Positions 1 through 9,177 are shown, counted from the first letter of the stretch. The stretch: DNA of 64,000 nucleotides from Runella slithyformis DSM 19594 (GCF_000218895.1 NC_015703.1:4787001-4851000), one strand, 5' to 3'. Translations and numbers: made by a program. Notes: generated from the letters alone by a model not told the origin.

Positions 1-2
1 GG

Positions 3-1412
3 GCCGATTTGGCCGAAAATTCAGCCGTAAGGGGATGTATGGTGATCAAACCATATGGCTTTTCTATTTGGGAAAAAATGCAGCGGGCATTGGATGACAT
101 GTTTAAAGAAACCGGTCACATGAATGCCTATTTTCCGTTATTCATCCCCAAATCTTTTTTAAGCAAAGAAGCGAGCCATGTGGAAGGGTTTGCTAAAGAG
201 TGCGCTGTAGTGACGCACTACAGACTGAAAAACGCGCCCGATGGCAGCGGTGTTATTGTAGATCCGGATGCCAAATTGGATGAGGAGCTGATCGTACGCC
301 CTACTTCTGAAACGGTCATTTGGAGTACCTATAAAAATTGGATTCAATCCTATCGTGATTTGCCATTGTTGATCAATCAATGGGCCAACGTGGTTCGTTG
401 GGAAATGCGCACCCGACTGTTTCTCCGTACTACGGAATTTTTGTGGCAGGAAGGGCATACCGCCCATGCCACTTCCGATGAAGCCATGGCCGAAACGCGT
501 CAAATGCTGGAGGTATACGCGCGTTTTGCGGAAGAATGGGCCGCCATTCCCGTTATCAAAGGCTATAAAACCGCCAATGAGCGTTTTGCAGGGGCGGAAG
601 AAACCCTGTGTATTGAGGCCATGATGCAGGATGGAAAAGCTTTGCAGGCAGGAACATCGCACTATTTGGGACAAAACTTTGCCAAAGCATTTGATGTAAA
701 ATTCCAAAGCAAAGCCGGAACTCTTGAATATGTTTGGGGCACTTCCTGGGGGGTAAGCACCCGCCTGATGGGAGCACTGGTGATGGCACACTCTGATGAT
801 TCGGGGTTGGTATTACCGCCCAAATTGGCACCGATTCAGGTAGTGATCATTCCTATTTATCGCAGTGAAGAGCAGCTGGCACAGATTTTTGAGAAGGTAA
901 AAGAAATCTCAGCCGGTCTGCGAAAAAAAGGCATCAGCGTTAAATTTGACGATTCTGATGCCAATAAGCCCGGTTGGAAATTTGCCGAGTATGAGTTGAG
1001 AGGTGTCCCCGTGCGGTTAGCTATGGGTGCACGTGACCTTGAAAACGGTACGGTGGAAGTGGCCCGTCGGGATACCAAAGAAAAAATGACGGTGCAACTC
1101 GAAGGAATCGTAGACCGTATTGAGGCTTTGTTGGAAGACATTCAACGGAATATTTACGATAAAGCACTGGCATTCCGTACGGCCAATACCCACCGCGTAG
1201 ACGATTATGCGGAGTTCAAACAGGTGTTGGACGAAAAAGGAGGTTTCATTTTAGCTCACTGGGATGGAACACCCGAAACTGAAGAGCGCATCAAAGAAGA
1301 AACAAAAGCAACGATCCGTTGTATTCCATACAATGCTCCCGAAGAAGAAGGTAAATGTATTCTGACGGGGCGCCCCTCAACAAAGCGTGTGCTGTTTGCG
1401 CGGGCGTATTAG
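3..1412 (+). CDS. proS: Prolyl-tRNA synthetase, 5' end cut by the window
   Basis: Cytoplasmic class II aminoacyl-tRNA synthetase that charges tRNA-Pro with proline. The reading frame is open to the left edge and enters with [13 protein letters not shown], so the TTG at position 9 is not the real start; roughly 20-30 N-terminal residues lie outside the window. It is the short archaeal/eukaryotic-like ProRS form without the large editing insert: class II motif 2 is seen at [24 protein letters not shown], followed by the anticodon-binding domain (QVVIIPIYR onward) and a small C-terminal domain. The protein ends in a tyrosine (FARAY), as is usual for this form. Only two cysteines remain in the C-terminal domain, so a complete zinc site is unlikely. 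No terminator hairpin separates it from the next gene. Confidence 0.97.
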   Translation, partial: ADLAENSAVRGCMVIKPYGFSIWEKMQRALDDMFKETGHMNAYFPLFIPKSFLSKEASHVEGFAKECAVVTHYRLKNAPDGSGVIVDPDAKLDEELIVRPTSETVIWSTYKNWIQSYRDLPLLINQWANVVRWEMRTRLFLRTTEFLWQEGHTAHATSDEAMAETRQMLEVYARFAEEWAAIPVIKGYKTANERFAGAEETLCIEAMMQDGKALQAGTSHYLGQNFAKAFDVKFQSKAGTLEYVWGTSWGVSTRLMGALVMAHSDDSGLVLPPKLAPIQVVIIPIYRSEEQLAQIFEKVKEISAGLRKKGISVKFDDSDANKPGWKFAEYELRGVPVRLAMGARDLENGTVEVARRDTKEKMTVQLEGIVDRIEALLEDIQRNIYDKALAFRTANTHRVDDYAEFKQVLDEKGGFILAHWDGTPETEERIKEETKATIRCIPYNAPEEEGKCILTGRPSTKRVLFARAY

Positions 1413-1510
1413 TAACACTTTTTTAGGTTGGGTTGAAGTTGATTTGATTTCAGCGAGTGCAACTTAAAACAGACCATTCAATAAAATCAATAATTCAAAA
1501 CAACAACAAA

Positions 1511-1942
1511 ATGAGTGTAGCAAAATCAGGAGATACCGTAAAGGTACATTACAAAGGAACCTTGACCGACGGTACTGTTTTTGATTCGTCGGAAGGACGT
1601 GAGCCATTGGAGTTTGAACTCGGCTCAGGAATGGTGATTCCGGGCTTCGACAACGGAATTCAGGGAATGAATATTGGTGATAAAAAAACGATCGAAATTC
1701 CGGTAGAAGAAGCCTACGGGCCTTCGCAGGACGAATTGGTTTTGCCATTTAACCGTTCCGATTTGCCCGACGATATCCCGTTTGAAGTAGGTATGCAATT
1801 GAATATGCATCAGGACGGCAATCCACAACCGGTACCGGTAACGGTTGTAGAGGTAACGGATTCACAGATTTTGGTTGATGCCAACCACCCATTGGCAGGT
1901 CAGGCATTGATCTTTGAAGTAGAGCTGGTTGGCTTGAAATAG
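1511..1942 (+). CDS. FKBP-type peptidyl-prolyl isomerase, SlyD-like
   Basis: Predicted 143-residue prolyl cis-trans isomerase and folding helper, probably cytoplasmic because no signal peptide is visible. The FKBP fold starts at GDTVKVHYKGTLTDGTVFDS; the insert-in-flap region of SlyD proteins follows (EEAYGPSQDELVLPF to VTVVEV), and the FKBP strand resumes at NHPLAGQALIFEVELVG. The C-terminal histidine-rich metal-binding tail of E. coli SlyD is absent. I chose the ATG at 1511: an upstream GTG at 1457 would add 18 residues unlike any FKBP N-terminus. No Shine-Dalgarno sequence precedes the start (AAAACAACAACAAA), which is normal in Bacteroidota. It is convergent with nuoA. Confidence 0.93.
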   Translation: MSVAKSGDTVKVHYKGTLTDGTVFDSSEGREPLEFELGSGMVIPGFDNGIQGMNIGDKKTIEIPVEEAYGPSQDELVLPFNRSDLPDDIPFEVGMQLNMHQDGNPQPVPVTVVEVTDSQILVDANHPLAGQALIFEVELVGLK

Positions 1943-1977
1943 CAGTTTCGGTGTAACAGCCGCGGCTGCCCGAAGTT

Positions 1978-2021
1978 AAAATAGACGCTGGAATGATTTT
2001 ATCACTTCCGTCGTCTATTTT
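1978..2021. terminator. Bidirectional terminator hairpin between slyD-like gene and nuoA
   Basis: Arms AAAATAGACG (1978-1987) and CGTCTATTTT (2012-2021) are perfect complements, and the interior GGAATGAT/ATCACTTCC extends the stem. The A-rich left and T-rich right flanks give a U-run on both strands, fitting two convergent genes. Confidence 0.8.
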
Positions 2022-2032
2022 ACATTTACAGA

Positions 2033-2500
2033 TTATCGACCGTACTTTTCATTGACTTTTTGGTAAAGATCTGCGGGGACCTTACTCTCGAATATCGGTA
2101 CTTTGGGCTGTGGTCGTACCCAATCCAGGTAGCCTTTTCCCCAGGCATACGCAAGACCCAGTACGAGAATTCCTACAAAGATCAGCATTTCCACCAGTGA
2201 GAACCAGCCCCACAGGCCGTCCGTTTGTTGGATGTACGTAGCCTGACCAAAAACAACTGCCCACGGAAATAAGAAAACAAGTTCGACTTCAAATAAAAGA
2301 AAGACCAACGCGACTACGTAAAAACGGACATTGAATTGAACATTCGCATTGCCTACCGGATCTTCACCGGATTCGTAGGTAGTGAGTTTTTCTTCGTTGG
2401 GTTTATGCGGGCGTAACAGTTTAGCCAGCACTAACATGGAAATGATGAGACCGATAGCGGCAAATATAAACAGGAGAATTGTGCCGAATTCTGAGACCAT
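2033..2500 (-). CDS. nuoA: NADH-quinone oxidoreductase subunit A
   Basis: Small membrane subunit of respiratory complex I (proton-pumping NADH:quinone oxidoreductase) in the inner membrane. Three transmembrane segments are visible: about residues 6-29, 58-85 and 97-120. The signature region [20 protein letters not shown] is followed by the acidic membrane motif [14 protein letters not shown]. The usual loop cysteine of the family (Y-E-C-G) is serine here. No other nuo gene is in the window: the upstream neighbour is glutamine synthetase and the downstream one is a convergent isomerase. The rest of complex I must be encoded elsewhere. Family assignment is firm. Confidence 0.95.
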   Translation of the reverse strand: MVSEFGTILLFIFAAIGLIISMLVLAKLLRPHKPNEEKLTTYESGEDPVGNANVQFNVRFYVVALVFLLFEVELVFLFPWAVVFGQATYIQQTDGLWGWFSLVEMLIFVGILVLGLAYAWGKGYLDWVRPQPKVPIFESKVPADLYQKVNEKYGR

Positions 2501-2591
2501 AATTTATATATTCTTAAAGTTAAAGTGGCTGCGTTTTTTTGAATGCGTAAAAATAGCCATTCGTATTCGCAAAATGAGTATTTCGTTCCAC

Positions 2592-2618
2592 AAAAAAAGC
2601 CGCGTGTCAGGCGGCTTT
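2592..2618 (-). terminator. Rho-independent terminator of glnN
   Basis: On the minus strand GAAAGCCGCC...GCGGCTTTTTTT forms an 8-bp stem (arms 2596-2603 and 2611-2618) followed by seven U residues. It lies just downstream of the glutamine synthetase stop codon. Confidence 0.85.
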
Positions 2619-2645
2619 CAGAGGGATAAGACCAAAGATATGACT

Positions 2646-4835
2646 TTATTTGACGAATAACATCTCCCGGTATTTTACCAACGGCCAGTCTTCATCATCA
2701 ATCAACAGTTCAAGTTTATCTACTTCATAGCGGATTTTTTCAAAATAATCTTTTACTTCTGAGCCGTACAGCTCCGCGCGCTTGGGAATATCTTCCAAAT
2801 TATTGGCTTTTTTACGGGCTTCGGTCATGGCTTCTACCGCTTGTTTGATAATGAAAACCCGTCGCGAAATCTCTTTGATAAGTTCTTTCAAAGGCTGTGC
2901 TTCTTCAATCAACTCCAGTTCTACCAACGATTTGGCCGTTTGTGCCAACTGATGCTGGTATTTTACCGCTGTGGAGACCACATGATTCAGGGCCAAATCG
3001 CCGATAACCCGTGATTCGATCTGTACTTTCTTAATATAATTTTCCAGTTCTATTTCATAACGGGCATGGACTTCGCGAGCGCTCAAAACCCCCATTTTTT
3101 CGAGTACCTGAATGGAGGCCGGCTCAATGTATTTGCCCAAGGCCAGCGGCGTAGAGGCAATATTGGTCAGGCCGCGCTTAGCCGCCTCCTGTACCCAGTT
3201 ATCTGAATAGCCGTTTCCTTGAAAAAGAATGCTTTTGGATTGACGATAGTACTCCTTAAGAATGTCAACAATGGCTAATTCTTTCTTTTCACCAAATTCA
3301 AGGCGCCCTTCCAGGTCTTTTTTAAATTCCTGCAATTGATTTGCGACAATGGTGTTAAGAATGATCATGGGTGAGGCGCTGTTGGCACTTCCTCCCACGG
3401 CACGGTATTCAAATTTATTCCCCGTAAATGCAAACGGTGATGTACGATTACGGTCGGTATTGTCGCGCATCAGCGGCGGAGTGCGCGTAATTCCCAATTT
3501 ATAAAATACATTATCGCCTTTTTCCAACTGAACTTCACCCCGGTTCTCCAGCGTTTCCAACAGTCGGATAAGTTCATCGCCCAGAAAAATGGAAACAATG
3601 GCCGGAGGAGCTTCATTGGCACCGAGACGGTACTCATTGCCCGCTGAAGCAATAGAGGCGCGCAGCAGATCTGCATGGTCGTGTACGGCTTTCACGACGT
3701 TCATCAGAAAGGTCAGAAAACGTAAGGTCTCTTTGGGCTTGGTACTGGGAGCCAAAAGGTTAACGCCCGTATCGGTCATCATCGACCAGTTATTGTGCTT
3801 TCCGCTACCGTTGATACCGGCAAAGGGTTTTTCGTGGAAGAGCACCTTGTAATTGTGCCGCTCGGCCACTTTGTTCATCAGATCCATCAACAGGGCATTA
3901 TGGTCAATGGCCAGATTGAGTTCTTCGAAGGTCGGAGCGCATTCAAATTGGCCGGGCGCTACCTCATTGTGGCGCGTACGAACGGGAATGCCTAATTTCC
4001 AGGCTTCGTATTCAAAGTCAACCATAAACGCATTGACGCGGGGAGGGATGGAACCGAAATAATGGTCTTCCAACTGCTGGCCTTTGGCAGGAGAGTGCCC
4101 GAAAACGGTACGGCCGGCCATGACCAAATCAGGGCGGGCGTAGTAAAGGGCTTTATCGACCAGAAAATATTCCTGCTCCGGGCCCAGCGTGGCGGTTACT
4201 TTTTCAACGTTACGGTCGAAGTAATACATTACGGCCGTGGCAGCTTTATCCAGCACATGTAAGGCGCGTAAAATGGGGGTTTTATAGTCCAAGGCTTCGC
4301 CGGTATAGGATATAAATACCGACGGAATACACAGCGTTTTGCCGCCGGCACCGTTGTCCATCAGGAATGCCGGTGAGCTGGGGTCCCAACCGGTATATCC
4401 GCGGGCCTCAAAAGTAGCGCGCAGCCCTCCGCTGGGAAAAGAAGAGGCGTCGGGCTCCTGCTGAACGAGGGCACTTCCTTTAAATTTTTCAATGGCTTTG
4501 CCGGAGGGTGTAACGTCAAAAAAAGCATCGTGCTTTTCGGCAGTACCGCCCGTCAGTGGCTGAAACCAATGCGTATAGTGCGTTGCTCCTTTTGAGGTAG
4601 CCCAGGCTTTCATGGCGGCTGCGACCTCATCGGCGATCTCGCGGTCGATTCGAGAACCCGATTTGATGGCATTGGATACTTTGAGGTAAGCTTCCGGGGT
4701 TAACAACGTTTTCATAACGTCGTCATTGAATGTATAGGAACCGTAGTAATCAGCTACTTTTTCACCGGGGCCGGGTACGTTAATTACCGGGCGGTTGTAG
4801 GCCGTTTCGATGGCCTTAAATCGCATATTTGCCAT
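2646..4835 (-). CDS. glnN: Glutamine synthetase type III
   Basis: ATP-dependent ammonium assimilation into glutamine in the cytoplasm. At 729 residues it has the length of the GSIII (GlnN) family, far longer than GSI. Visible GS features are the N-terminal GSIII region (HYTHWFQPLTGGTAEKHDAF), the catalytic-core glutamates in TLGPEQEYFLV, HNEVAPGQFE, the ATP-site segment INGSGKHNNWSM, and FEYRAVGGSANSASP. The ATG at 4835 is chosen because residues begin MANMRFKAIETAYNRP as in Bacteroidota homologues. It is monocistronic, with its own terminator downstream and a -7-like box upstream (4913-4920). No glnB/amtB gene is adjacent. Confidence 0.97.
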   Translation of the reverse strand: MANMRFKAIETAYNRPVINVPGPGEKVADYYGSYTFNDDVMKTLLTPEAYLKVSNAIKSGSRIDREIADEVAAAMKAWATSKGATHYTHWFQPLTGGTAEKHDAFFDVTPSGKAIEKFKGSALVQQEPDASSFPSGGLRATFEARGYTGWDPSSPAFLMDNGAGGKTLCIPSVFISYTGEALDYKTPILRALHVLDKAATAVMYYFDRNVEKVTATLGPEQEYFLVDKALYYARPDLVMAGRTVFGHSPAKGQQLEDHYFGSIPPRVNAFMVDFEYEAWKLGIPVRTRHNEVAPGQFECAPTFEELNLAIDHNALLMDLMNKVAERHNYKVLFHEKPFAGINGSGKHNNWSMMTDTGVNLLAPSTKPKETLRFLTFLMNVVKAVHDHADLLRASIASAGNEYRLGANEAPPAIVSIFLGDELIRLLETLENRGEVQLEKGDNVFYKLGITRTPPLMRDNTDRNRTSPFAFTGNKFEYRAVGGSANSASPMIILNTIVANQLQEFKKDLEGRLEFGEKKELAIVDILKEYYRQSKSILFQGNGYSDNWVQEAAKRGLTNIASTPLALGKYIEPASIQVLEKMGVLSAREVHARYEIELENYIKKVQIESRVIGDLALNHVVSTAVKYQHQLAQTAKSLVELELIEEAQPLKELIKEISRRVFIIKQAVEAMTEARKKANNLEDIPKRAELYGSEVKDYFEKIRYEVDKLELLIDDEDWPLVKYREMLFVK

Positions 4836-4912
4836 GCTTAGGGATTAGATTTTGGAATAAGTTAACTGTTTCGGGAATACGCATCAAACATATATTTTTT
4901 TTGTTTGACTGA

Positions 4913-4920
4913 CAAAAGTA
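4913..4920 (-). promoter_or_regulatory. Putative glnN promoter, -7 box
   Basis: Reads TACTTTTG on the minus strand, matching the Bacteroidota -7 consensus TAnnTTTG, 78 bases upstream of the glnN ATG. No good -33 TTTG is seen at the ideal distance, so this is a sequence match only. Confidence 0.45.
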
Positions 4921-5128
4921 TTAAAAGCAATTTGAAGAAATTATGAACCTTATTTGAGTTTGTAGCTGAAAGTGATGGAGAAGTACGACGTCGGTAGAAA
5001 TCTCCAAAAACCAGGCGGGATTTTCAGCTCGATTGCCGGTGACGTCGCCACGCGCTTGAATTGGAATTTCTGAGAAAACAGCTGGTTGGGCAGACCTGAT
5101 TTGTATAAGGGGGAAAAAGCATTTTGAA

Positions 5129-5278
5129 ATGTTAGAGGCTCTAATTGTGAATTTAAGCGCAGAAAAGCAAATCATCGTCCTGAATATTCCTGACGAATAT
5201 GGGTTTATGGGTGCCGATTTAGCGGAAAATCTAAAAACTTCGACCGCTCCTTATCTCAATCAGCTTGATAATCACTAA
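5129..5278 (+). CDS. Possible small protein (49 aa) just upstream of mtaB
   Basis: ATG at 5129 opens 49 codons ending in TAA at 5276-5278, nine bases before the mtaB ATG. The peptide has a natural-looking composition (MLEALIVNLSAEKQIIVLNI, then PDEYGFMGADLAENLKT and a polar tail). It resembles no family I recognise. The frame stays open only back to about 5060, so it could be the tail of a decayed gene or a leader peptide coupled to mtaB. It may equally be chance. Confidence 0.25.
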   Translation: MLEALIVNLSAEKQIIVLNIPDEYGFMGADLAENLKTSTAPYLNQLDNH

Positions 5279-5287
5279 TTTTGCAAA

Positions 5288-6622
5288 ATGAAAAAAGTAG
5301 CATTTTATACATTAGGCTGTAAACTTAATTATTCTGAAACCTCCGGTATTTCACGGATGTTTGAGCAGCGCGGGTATAAGAAAGTGGCATTTAATGACCA
5401 ACCCGATATATTTATTGTCAATACCTGCTCCGTCACCGAAAATGCCGATAAGAAGTGCCGGAAGATCGTGCGGGAAGCGCAGGCCATTAATCCGGACGGA
5501 TATGTGGCTATTATCGGGTGTTATGCCCAACTTAAGCCTAAAGAAATTTCGGAGATTCCGGGCGTTGATGCTGTGTTGGGAGCCGCCGAAAAATTTCGAT
5601 TGATCGATCTGTTGGATGGGTTTGTGAAAGAACCCTCTTCGGCTAAGGGCAAAGTATTTGCTTCTCCAATCGAAGAGGCCGTCGAGTATCATGTGGCTTA
5701 CTCGCTCAACGACCGTACGCGCACTTTTTTGAAGGTGCAGGATGGGTGTGATTATCCTTGCGCCTATTGCACAATTCCGTTGGCCCGGGGCAAAAGTCGC
5801 TCCGATACCATTGAAAACGTACTTCGCTCTGCCCGTGAAATTGCCGCTCGCGGCGTGAAGGAAATCGTGCTGACGGGCGTGAATATCGGAGATTTTGGCC
5901 TGCAAAACGGCCAACGCGCAGAAACGTTTTTGGAATTGGTGAAAGCCTTGGATGAAGTGGAAGGAATTGAGCGGTTTCGGATTTCTTCGATTGAACCTAA
6001 TTTATTGACCGATGAGATCATTGCTTTTGTGACGCACTCAAAACGATTTGTACCGCATTTTCATATTCCGTTGCAGTCGGGCTCCAACAAGGTTTTAGGA
6101 TTGATGCGCCGGCGCTACCGTCGGGAGTTGTATGTTGACCGGGTCAATAAGATAAAAGCATTGATGCCCGATTGTTGCATCGGTGTGGACGTAATCGTAG
6201 GGCATCCGGGCGAAACAAATGAGGAATTTTTAGAGACATATCATTTTTTAAATGAACTTCCCGTCTCCTATTTACACGTCTTTACGTATTCCGAGCGTCC
6301 CAATACGTTGGCGCTGGAGATTAAACCGGTGGTGCCGTTATCACAAAGGGCCGAGCGTTCAAAAATGTTGCATATTCTTTCGGATAAAAAACGCCGGGCC
6401 TTTTATGAGAGTCAATTAGGGAAAGAGCAAACCGTTTTGTTTGAAGATGAAGCAGTCAATGGTTTGATGCAGGGTTTTACCGAAAATTATGTGAGGGTAA
6501 GCGTGCAATATGATCCCTTATGGATTAATGAAGTGAAAAAACTTCGTTTGACTGCTATTAATCCGGAAGGGGTGGCGGAAGCGGAAGAAGTAGAAAGTAT
6601 ATCCCTGTTCGTTCACGGCTAA
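5288..6622 (+). CDS. mtaB: tRNA (N6-threonylcarbamoyladenosine(37)-C2)-methylthiotransferase
   Basis: Radical-SAM enzyme that converts t6A at position 37 of ANN-decoding tRNAs to ms2t6A. The 444-residue protein has the N-terminal MTTase domain with three cluster cysteines (C11 in LGCKLN, C47 in VNTCSV, C78 in IIGCYA). The radical-SAM triad C154/C158/C161 (CDYPCAYC) follows, with a C-terminal TRAM-like segment (about 370-440). The LGCKxN start and TVTE-like context place it in the MtaB rather than the MiaB group. It is convergent with the CoA-binding protein gene, with only 25 bases between stops. Confidence 0.93.
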   Translation: MKKVAFYTLGCKLNYSETSGISRMFEQRGYKKVAFNDQPDIFIVNTCSVTENADKKCRKIVREAQAINPDGYVAIIGCYAQLKPKEISEIPGVDAVLGAAEKFRLIDLLDGFVKEPSSAKGKVFASPIEEAVEYHVAYSLNDRTRTFLKVQDGCDYPCAYCTIPLARGKSRSDTIENVLRSAREIAARGVKEIVLTGVNIGDFGLQNGQRAETFLELVKALDEVEGIERFRISSIEPNLLTDEIIAFVTHSKRFVPHFHIPLQSGSNKVLGLMRRRYRRELYVDRVNKIKALMPDCCIGVDVIVGHPGETNEEFLETYHFLNELPVSYLHVFTYSERPNTLALEIKPVVPLSQRAERSKMLHILSDKKRRAFYESQLGKEQTVLFEDEAVNGLMQGFTENYVRVSVQYDPLWINEVKKLRLTAINPEGVAEAEEVESISLFVHG

Positions 6623-6647
6623 AACAGGAGTTTACTGCCTCTTTAAC

Positions 6648-7007
6648 CTAATAACGGCCGATGGAAAGCAGCACCAGTGTGCAGGCTTCTTCGGCAGGAA
6701 TGCCGTTTTGCTCCAGTAATTGTTCAAATTGAGGGTTTTCTGTTCCGGGATTAAAGATTACGCGTTTTGGATGAAGGGCAAGTATATAGTCGTACCATTC
6801 AGGTTGGTGTCGAGCTCCTATATAGAGCGTTACAGTGTCTATGCCTGTTACTTCGGGCTTACCGGTAAGAATCTGAATGCCTCCCACTTGTCCTTCTTTT
6901 TGCCCCAATAAGACAATGGGGTGCCCATGACGTATCAGTCGGTTCGCTGCCATAAACGAATAACGGTCGGAATTTGTTGACGCACCAAGTATGAGTGTCT
7001 TTTTCAT
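6648..7007 (-). CDS. CoA-binding (Rossmann-fold) protein, YccU-like
   Basis: Small 119-residue cytoplasmic protein with the CoA-binding Rossmann fold found in succinyl-CoA ligase alpha and in stand-alone YccU-type proteins. It begins KKTLILGASTNSDRYSFMAA (nucleotide-binding loop), with LYIGARHQPEWYDYIL and VIFNPGTENPQF further on. The family is common but its physiological role is not established. It stands alone, convergent with mtaB, with a short AT-rich region upstream. Confidence 0.85.
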   Translation of the reverse strand: MKKTLILGASTNSDRYSFMAANRLIRHGHPIVLLGQKEGQVGGIQILTGKPEVTGIDTVTLYIGARHQPEWYDYILALHPKRVIFNPGTENPQFEQLLEQNGIPAEEACTLVLLSIGRY

Positions 7008-7126
7008 TTTTTTATTAATTATCTCTTTTTTCTAAACAAAAGTTAAGTAACCGTGTTCTACTCACATTCTATTAAATGTATTTTTATCAATCCGTAAATT
7101 TAATCTTCATTCAATAAGCGGGAACC

Positions 7127-7699
7127 ATGAGCGACAAGAAAGTGCTTAATTATTGGAACGAAAAATGGGTACCTATTGAGTTTGAGGGTATAGAAAACCC
7201 GCCTCGCTACGATGTGTCTAATTATGGACGGCTGCGTAGTTTTCAGAACGAAGAAAAAAAAGCAGTTATCATCAAAGGCTCGGTTATTCAAGGGTATCGT
7301 TCGCTTAATATCCGAATAGCGGGGGGAAAAACTATAAATAAGTACGTCCATAAGTTGGTGGCTGAGTTGTTTTTGAAACGGGAGAGCGACTTACACAAAT
7401 ATGTGATTCATCTTGACTTTGATAAACAAAATAATCGTGCCGACAATTTAAAATGGGCCACGAAAGTAGAAATGGTCGACCACAATCGGGAAAATCCGGC
7501 GGTGATCAATCGTAAACTTCCTACCCGAACCAGCAACTACAAGTTGACGGAGATTAAAGTCAGAATGATCAAGAAAATGCTGAAAAGCGACAAGAGTCGC
7601 TTAAAGATGATTGCCAAACAGTTTGGGATTACACATACGCAACTCAATCGAATACGCTCGGGCGAAAACTGGAAACACGTAAAGGTGGATGAAGATTAG
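7127..7699 (+). CDS. Free-standing NUMOD4/HNH homing-endonuclease-like protein
   Basis: Predicted DNA-binding nuclease of the HNH homing-endonuclease type. Residues about 8-40 match a NUMOD4 motif (EKWVPIEFEG, then YDVSNYGRLRSF). Residues about 70-112 form the HNH core, with a first histidine in YVHKLVAELF, a second in VIHLDFDKQNNRADNLKW, and the NN-x3-NLxW signature. Residues about 130-187 read as a helix-turn-helix tail (KLTEIKVRMIKKML then IAKQFGITHTQLNRIRSG and NWKHV). Such genes usually sit in introns, inteins or phage DNA. Here it stands alone between core genes, 11 bases from the convergent moaA stop, with no interrupted gene visible beside it. It is intact by length; activity is unproven. 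Confidence 0.8.
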   Translation: MSDKKVLNYWNEKWVPIEFEGIENPPRYDVSNYGRLRSFQNEEKKAVIIKGSVIQGYRSLNIRIAGGKTINKYVHKLVAELFLKRESDLHKYVIHLDFDKQNNRADNLKWATKVEMVDHNRENPAVINRKLPTRTSNYKLTEIKVRMIKKMLKSDKSRLKMIAKQFGITHTQLNRIRSGENWKHVKVDED

Positions 7700-7710
7700 T
7701 CAATAAATGA

Positions 7711-8703
7711 TTACCCTCCAATCGTTGACATAGATTCTGATACCTCGCCAACCGTTCGTCGGGCTTCTGCTTCAAACCCATCCTTAGCCCGGTGTTGAAG
7801 TACTTCAAAAATGCGTTGTTTTACCGTGTCATCATTGAGACCTTGACGTAACAGGTCTTTAATGTTGAAGACACCCTCGTCGTATAGGCAAGTTTTAAAC
7901 TGTCCCTGCGGTGTAATCCGCAAACGGTTGCAGGTTCCGCAAAAAGTCCGACTGAAAGCCGCAATGATTCCTACGGTGCCTTTGTGTCCGGGAATCTGAT
8001 AATTATAGGAGGTAGAAGCGGGAGGGTCGGGTAATTTATAAATGCCGGGATAGGTTTTCTTCAATTCTTCCAAAATTTTTCGGTAGTTCCAAAACTCCTG
8101 ATATTCGTGGGCTCCATCGCCGTTGAAAGGCATTTCTTCAATAAATCGTACGCTTACATTGTGCGTGCGCGTCAGGTCGGCCATGGGAATAATATCGTCT
8201 GTGTTTTTGCCCGACATCACCACCGTATTCAGTTTAGTGGGAATGTTGTGTTCCTGTAGTGCTTCAAAGGTTTGCCATACCTTTTGAAATTCGTCCCGAC
8301 GGGTAATGTCAAAAAAGCGCTGACGGTCAAGCGTATCCAGACTTAGATTAACCGATTTAATGCCCAATCGCTGAAATTCAGGAATAAGCGGTGCCGTCAA
8401 AACACCGTTGGTCGTAATATTTATTTGACGCAGCCCTTCGATTGTATTCAGCTCTTCCAAGAACTCCATAATACCGCGACGAACGAACGGCTCTCCGCCC
8501 GTAAGTCGTACTTTATCAACACCCATGCTGACCAGCAGTCGGATGATCCGCTCCATTTCCTCCCAGGTCAGTAAGTGAGGTTTGGGTACGTATTTTATGC
8601 CTTCTTCGGGCATACAATAAAAGCATCGAAGATTGCAACGATCGGTTACGGCAAGCCGTAGGTAGCTGATAGGACGTCCGTGGTTGTCAATAACTTGGTT
8701 CAA
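7711..8703 (-). CDS. moaA: GTP 3',8-cyclase (molybdenum cofactor biosynthesis)
   Basis: Radical-SAM enzyme for the first step of molybdopterin synthesis, GTP to 3',8-cyclo-GTP. N-terminal SAM cluster cysteines are C23/C27/C30 (CNLRCFYC), with the LTGGEPFVRRG motif after them. The second, substrate-side cluster lies in TFCGTCNRLRITPQGQFKTC. The chain ends in the di-glycine typical of MoaA (STIGG). Other moa/moe genes are not in this window, so molybdopterin synthesis is only partly represented here. Confidence 0.96.
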   Translation of the reverse strand: MNQVIDNHGRPISYLRLAVTDRCNLRCFYCMPEEGIKYVPKPHLLTWEEMERIIRLLVSMGVDKVRLTGGEPFVRRGIMEFLEELNTIEGLRQINITTNGVLTAPLIPEFQRLGIKSVNLSLDTLDRQRFFDITRRDEFQKVWQTFEALQEHNIPTKLNTVVMSGKNTDDIIPMADLTRTHNVSVRFIEEMPFNGDGAHEYQEFWNYRKILEELKKTYPGIYKLPDPPASTSYNYQIPGHKGTVGIIAAFSRTFCGTCNRLRITPQGQFKTCLYDEGVFNIKDLLRQGLNDDTVKQRIFEVLQHRAKDGFEAEARRTVGEVSESMSTIGG

Positions 8704-8839
8704 GAGAGTGTCTGATTTAAGAATTACAATTCAGGTCGTTATTTCTCAAAGTAAACAACGGAATAGTTAGAAAACAAGTTCTTGGATATCGTAAAGTAAA
8801 AAAGGCAGTCAAGATAGTAATCGGTAAATTTTATTCTGC

Positions 8840-8847
8840 TACTTTTG
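8840..8847 (+). promoter_or_regulatory. Putative cold-shock gene promoter, -7 box
   Basis: TACTTTTG matches TAnnTTTG and lies 42 bases upstream of the cold-shock ATG, giving a short leader of about 35 nt. No clear -33 element. Confidence 0.45.
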
Positions 8848-8888
8848 AAATGGCGTCGTGCCAATTATCAATTTTTAATTTTTTAGCA

Positions 8889-9080
8889 ATGAACAAAGGA
8901 ACAGTAAAATTCTTTAATGAAACCAAAGGTTTTGGTTTTATTGTAGATAACACCACCGGTGAAGAAATTTTCGTACACATTTCGGGTTTGGTTGACAACA
9001 TTCGCGAAGGAGACACCGTTTCATTCGACACTGCCCAAGGCAAAAAAGGGTTGAATGCAACGAACGTTAAGCGCGCGTAA
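8889..9080 (+). CDS. Cold-shock domain protein
   Basis: 63-residue single cold-shock domain protein that binds single-stranded RNA/DNA and acts as an RNA chaperone. RNP1 is KGFGFI and RNP2 is EIFVHIS, in the context MNKGTVKFFNETKGFGFIV. I chose the ATG at 8889; the frame continues upstream to 8850 but those residues are not part of the fold. The gene is monocistronic; the IS element begins about 70 bases after its stop, so the downstream region has been altered by insertion. Confidence 0.95.
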   Translation: MNKGTVKFFNETKGFGFIVDNTTGEEIFVHISGLVDNIREGDTVSFDTAQGKKGLNATNVKRA

Positions 9081-9177
9081 CCAAGGTGTGAAGACGTTAA
9101 AGTGATATATTGAATGTCCGAATAAAATTGGAGAGTACAATGTGTTAATAAACATGAGTCATCCCGAAGTTTAGGGT

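Larger units (their letters stand above)
4836..5287. other. Intergenic stretch between divergent glnN and mtaB
   Basis: About 450 bases between divergent genes. The part next to glnN carries its probable promoter. The middle (about 4925-5125) has stop codons in all convincing frames and I recognise nothing in it. The part next to mtaB contains a possible 49-codon frame, listed separately. No tRNA, repeat or riboswitch was recognised. Confidence 0.5.

Noticed and set aside
159-791. 210-codon minus-strand frame inside proS
   Set aside because: Antisense shadow of a strongly conserved tRNA synthetase; its peptide has no recognisable composition or family.
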